NCBI GenBank assembly: GCA_016717345.1
Contig: JADKFR010000005.1
Coordinates: 246,591 to 310,590, forward strand
Length of the DNA stretch: 64,000 nucleotides
Direction of reading: 5' to 3'
Source: Propionibacteriaceae bacterium
Lineage (GTDB): Bacteria; Actinomycetota; Actinomycetes; Propionibacteriales; Propionibacteriaceae
In this document: positions 62,609-64,000 of the stretch, piece after piece
Position numbering within the stretch: position 1 is the first letter of the stretch
Layout: every line of letters starts with the position of its first letter
Notes under the pieces: model-generated
What the model saw: the letters and a program-made list of their open reading frames with translations, nothing else
The model's database searches: none
What the model was told of the DNA's origin: nothing
Position numbers and translations under genes: made by a program

Positions 62609-63397
62609 TCAATCGAAGCGTCGCGCGTGTCGGAGGACAGGTAGGCGCTCGCGGGCCACGGCAGCGTCCGCGAGGTCCAGGTCCACCATCGCCAGTTCCG
62701 GCTCAGTGCCCAGCTCGAGCAACACCGTCCCAAACGGATCCACCACCATGGAATGCCCTACCCCGGTCGGCTGGCGAGAACCGCCAACTGGCGGCGGCTC
62801 GGCCTGGTCAACCGCCACCACGAAGCTCGTGGAATCCATCGCGCGCGCGATGGCCAGCGTCCGCCATTGGGCCACCTTGCCCGGTCCGGGCGCCCACGAT
62901 GCCGGCACCAGGATCACCTCGGCTCCCTGTGAGGCCAGGTGTGTGAAGAGCGAGGGGAAGCGTATGTCGTAGCACGTGGCCAGCCCGATCCTCGACGTCC
63001 CCAGCTCGACCACGACAGCCGTATCGCCAGCCTCGATCTGGTCCGACTCGGCGTAGCCGAGCGCGTCGAACAGGTGGATCTTGTCGTAGTGCGCCTCGAC
63101 CCCATGTCCGGTCGCAAGCAGCGTGTTGCGGACCCGCTGAGAGCCGGTCGAGGTGAACATGCCCACCACGACGAGGACGCCGGCCGCGGACGCCAGGGTG
63201 CGCACTTCGGTCGCCCAGGCCCCATCAAGGCGCTGGGCCGCCTCGGGGCGCGGACGGGCGAACGAACACATCGTCGCCTCCGGGAAGACAACGACCTCGG
63301 CGCCCGCGGCCGCAGCGCGGGCCACGTGGTCGCGCACCATCTCGAGGTTGGCGTGCGGGTCCGTCGTTGAGTTGCACTGGGCAAGGGCGATCCTCAT
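62609..63397 (-). CDS. Carbon-nitrogen hydrolase family (nitrilase/omega-amidase-like) protein
   Basis: A 262-residue nitrilase-superfamily amidase. The catalytic triad is visible: Glu in VVVFPEATMCSFARP (about residue 41), Lys in HYDKIHLFDALGYAESD (about 108), Cys in GLATCYDIRFPSLF (about 142). VILVPASWAPGPGKVAQWRT and AVDQAEPPP are typical for NIT1/NIT2-like enzymes that hydrolyse deaminated glutathione or omega-amides. ATG 63397 gives MRIALAQCNST, the family start. It is divergent from the following reductase gene. Confidence 0.88.
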   Translation of the reverse strand: MRIALAQCNSTTDPHANLEMVRDHVARAAAAGAEVVVFPEATMCSFARPRPEAAQRLDGAWATEVRTLASAAGVLVVVGMFTSTGSQRVRNTLLATGHGVEAHYDKIHLFDALGYAESDQIEAGDTAVVVELGTSRIGLATCYDIRFPSLFTHLASQGAEVILVPASWAPGPGKVAQWRTLAIARAMDSTSFVVAVDQAEPPPVGGSRQPTGVGHSMVVDPFGTVLLELGTEPELAMVDLDLADAAVARERLPVLRHARRFD

Positions 63398-63491
63398 GCT
63401 GCCACTGTCGCCGGATTCAGCCCACGGCTCAAGGGGCTTCTGCGCCGGGCCGGCGCGGAATACGCTGCTTCGATCGGGATCGGAGGTCACT

Positions 63492-64000
63492 ATGCGAGTT
63501 GCGGTGTTGGGGACCGGAATGGTCGGACGTGCCTGGGCGGAGCGCTTGGCCGAACTCGGACACGACGTGGTGATGGGGACGCGGGACCCCACCCGCGGCG
63601 ACGAGTTGGGACTGAGCGTCCCGCTGCAGGAGCACGCGGGGGCGGTGGTGGGCGCGGATCTGGTGATCAACGCGTTGAACGGGAAGGCCTCACTGGCGGT
63701 CCTCGGGCCGTTGGCAGACGAGTTGGCAGGGGTTGTCGTGATGGACATCTCCAACCCGCTCGACTTCTCGGCGGGCTTCCCGCCGACCCTCTTTGTGAAG
63801 GACACCGACTCTCTGGGCGAACAGATCCAGCGAACGCTGTCCCGGTCGCGGGTCGTCAAGACGATGAACACCCTGACGGCGGGGTTGCAGGTGCATCCGG
63901 AACGCAATCGGGGGACGGTCTTCGTCGCCGGCGATGAGGCGCAAGCCAAGGCGGCGGTGGTCGCGCTGCTCACCGAGGTGGGGCACCGGGACATCATCGA
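63492..64000 (+). CDS. NADPH-dependent F420 reductase-like protein (cut by window end)
   Basis: The first 169 residues of a Rossmann protein of the NADP-oxidoreductase/F420-dependent family. It starts MRVAVLGTGMVGRAWAERLA (GxGxxG), then DVVMGTRDPTRGDELG, ADLVINALNGKASLAVL, VVMDISNPLDFSAGFPP and RVVKTMNTLTAGLQVHPE. The ATG at 63492 follows GGAGG. The end lies outside the window. Whether F420 or NADP is the true cofactor cannot be decided here; many such homologues are simple NADP-dependent enzymes. Confidence 0.85.
   Translation, partial: MRVAVLGTGMVGRAWAERLAELGHDVVMGTRDPTRGDELGLSVPLQEHAGAVVGADLVINALNGKASLAVLGPLADELAGVVVMDISNPLDFSAGFPPTLFVKDTDSLGEQIQRTLSRSRVVKTMNTLTAGLQVHPERNRGTVFVAGDEAQAKAAVVALLTEVGHRDII

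Overview
The window is high-GC, densely coded DNA from an actinobacterium. The signs are GTP-type PEP carboxykinase, a DUF222-HNH protein, a tRNA-adenosine-deaminase-associated protein beside tadA, an actinobacterial-style T-box before ileS, the recR-ybaB-dnaX-ffs block and many GTG starts. The gene set (DhaKLM, a soluble fumarate-reductase-like complex) would fit Propionibacteriales, but that placement is inference.

Layout. 1-2.1 kb is a scarred integration boundary: a frameshifted DUF3800-like gene, the 3' half of a tRNA-Ser(GCU) followed by a strong terminator, 12-bp tandem repeats on both sides, and a winged-helix remnant. 2-7.4 kb carries membrane and single-copy genes: DUF4386, a membrane protein coupled to an SPFH protein, a double-META lipoprotein, a RibD-like reductase and an alpha/beta hydrolase. 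7.5-11.1 kb is a tightly coupled three-gene operon (Fe-S ferredoxin, fumarate-reductase-type flavoprotein, NuoF-like subunit) that looks like a soluble NADH-linked fumarate reductase. 13-18.4 kb is a sugar cluster (GH32-like enzyme, two ABC permeases, binding protein, divergent LacI regulator with visible operators). 18.4-22.6 kb has a GC-rich repeat block, a methyltransferase, an old yellow enzyme and pckG.

23-32 kb holds large secreted or oxidative enzymes, all frame-disrupted: a modular peptidoglycan amidase, a GMC (cholesterol-oxidase-like) oxidoreductase joined to an alpha/beta hydrolase, a lipoxygenase-like protein and an animal-type haem peroxidase. The last three resemble a lipid or sterol oxidation (oxylipin-like) cluster. 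Every break there that I resolved base by base is a single-base deletion with no nonsense mutation, so consensus errors are a serious alternative to decay. 32-41 kb: yczE/mocR pair, glycerophosphodiesterase, menB, upp, tadA, tRNA-Ser(CGA) and the dhaKLM operon.

41-47 kb: DUF222-HNH gene, tandem-repeat DNA, a CPBP protease, an IS3 remnant and a K+/Na+:H+ antiporter. 47-64 kb is housekeeping: aspartokinase with an internal beta-subunit start, Gfo/Idh/MocA, RarD, a catalytically dead alpha/beta hydrolase next to ileS, the ileS T-box, a HAD phosphatase, recR, ybaB, dnaX, ffs (SRP RNA), two secreted proteins, a nitrilase-family amidohydrolase and the start of an F420/NADP reductase-like gene. Short tandem repeats recur inside and between genes throughout, suggesting frequent replication slippage.
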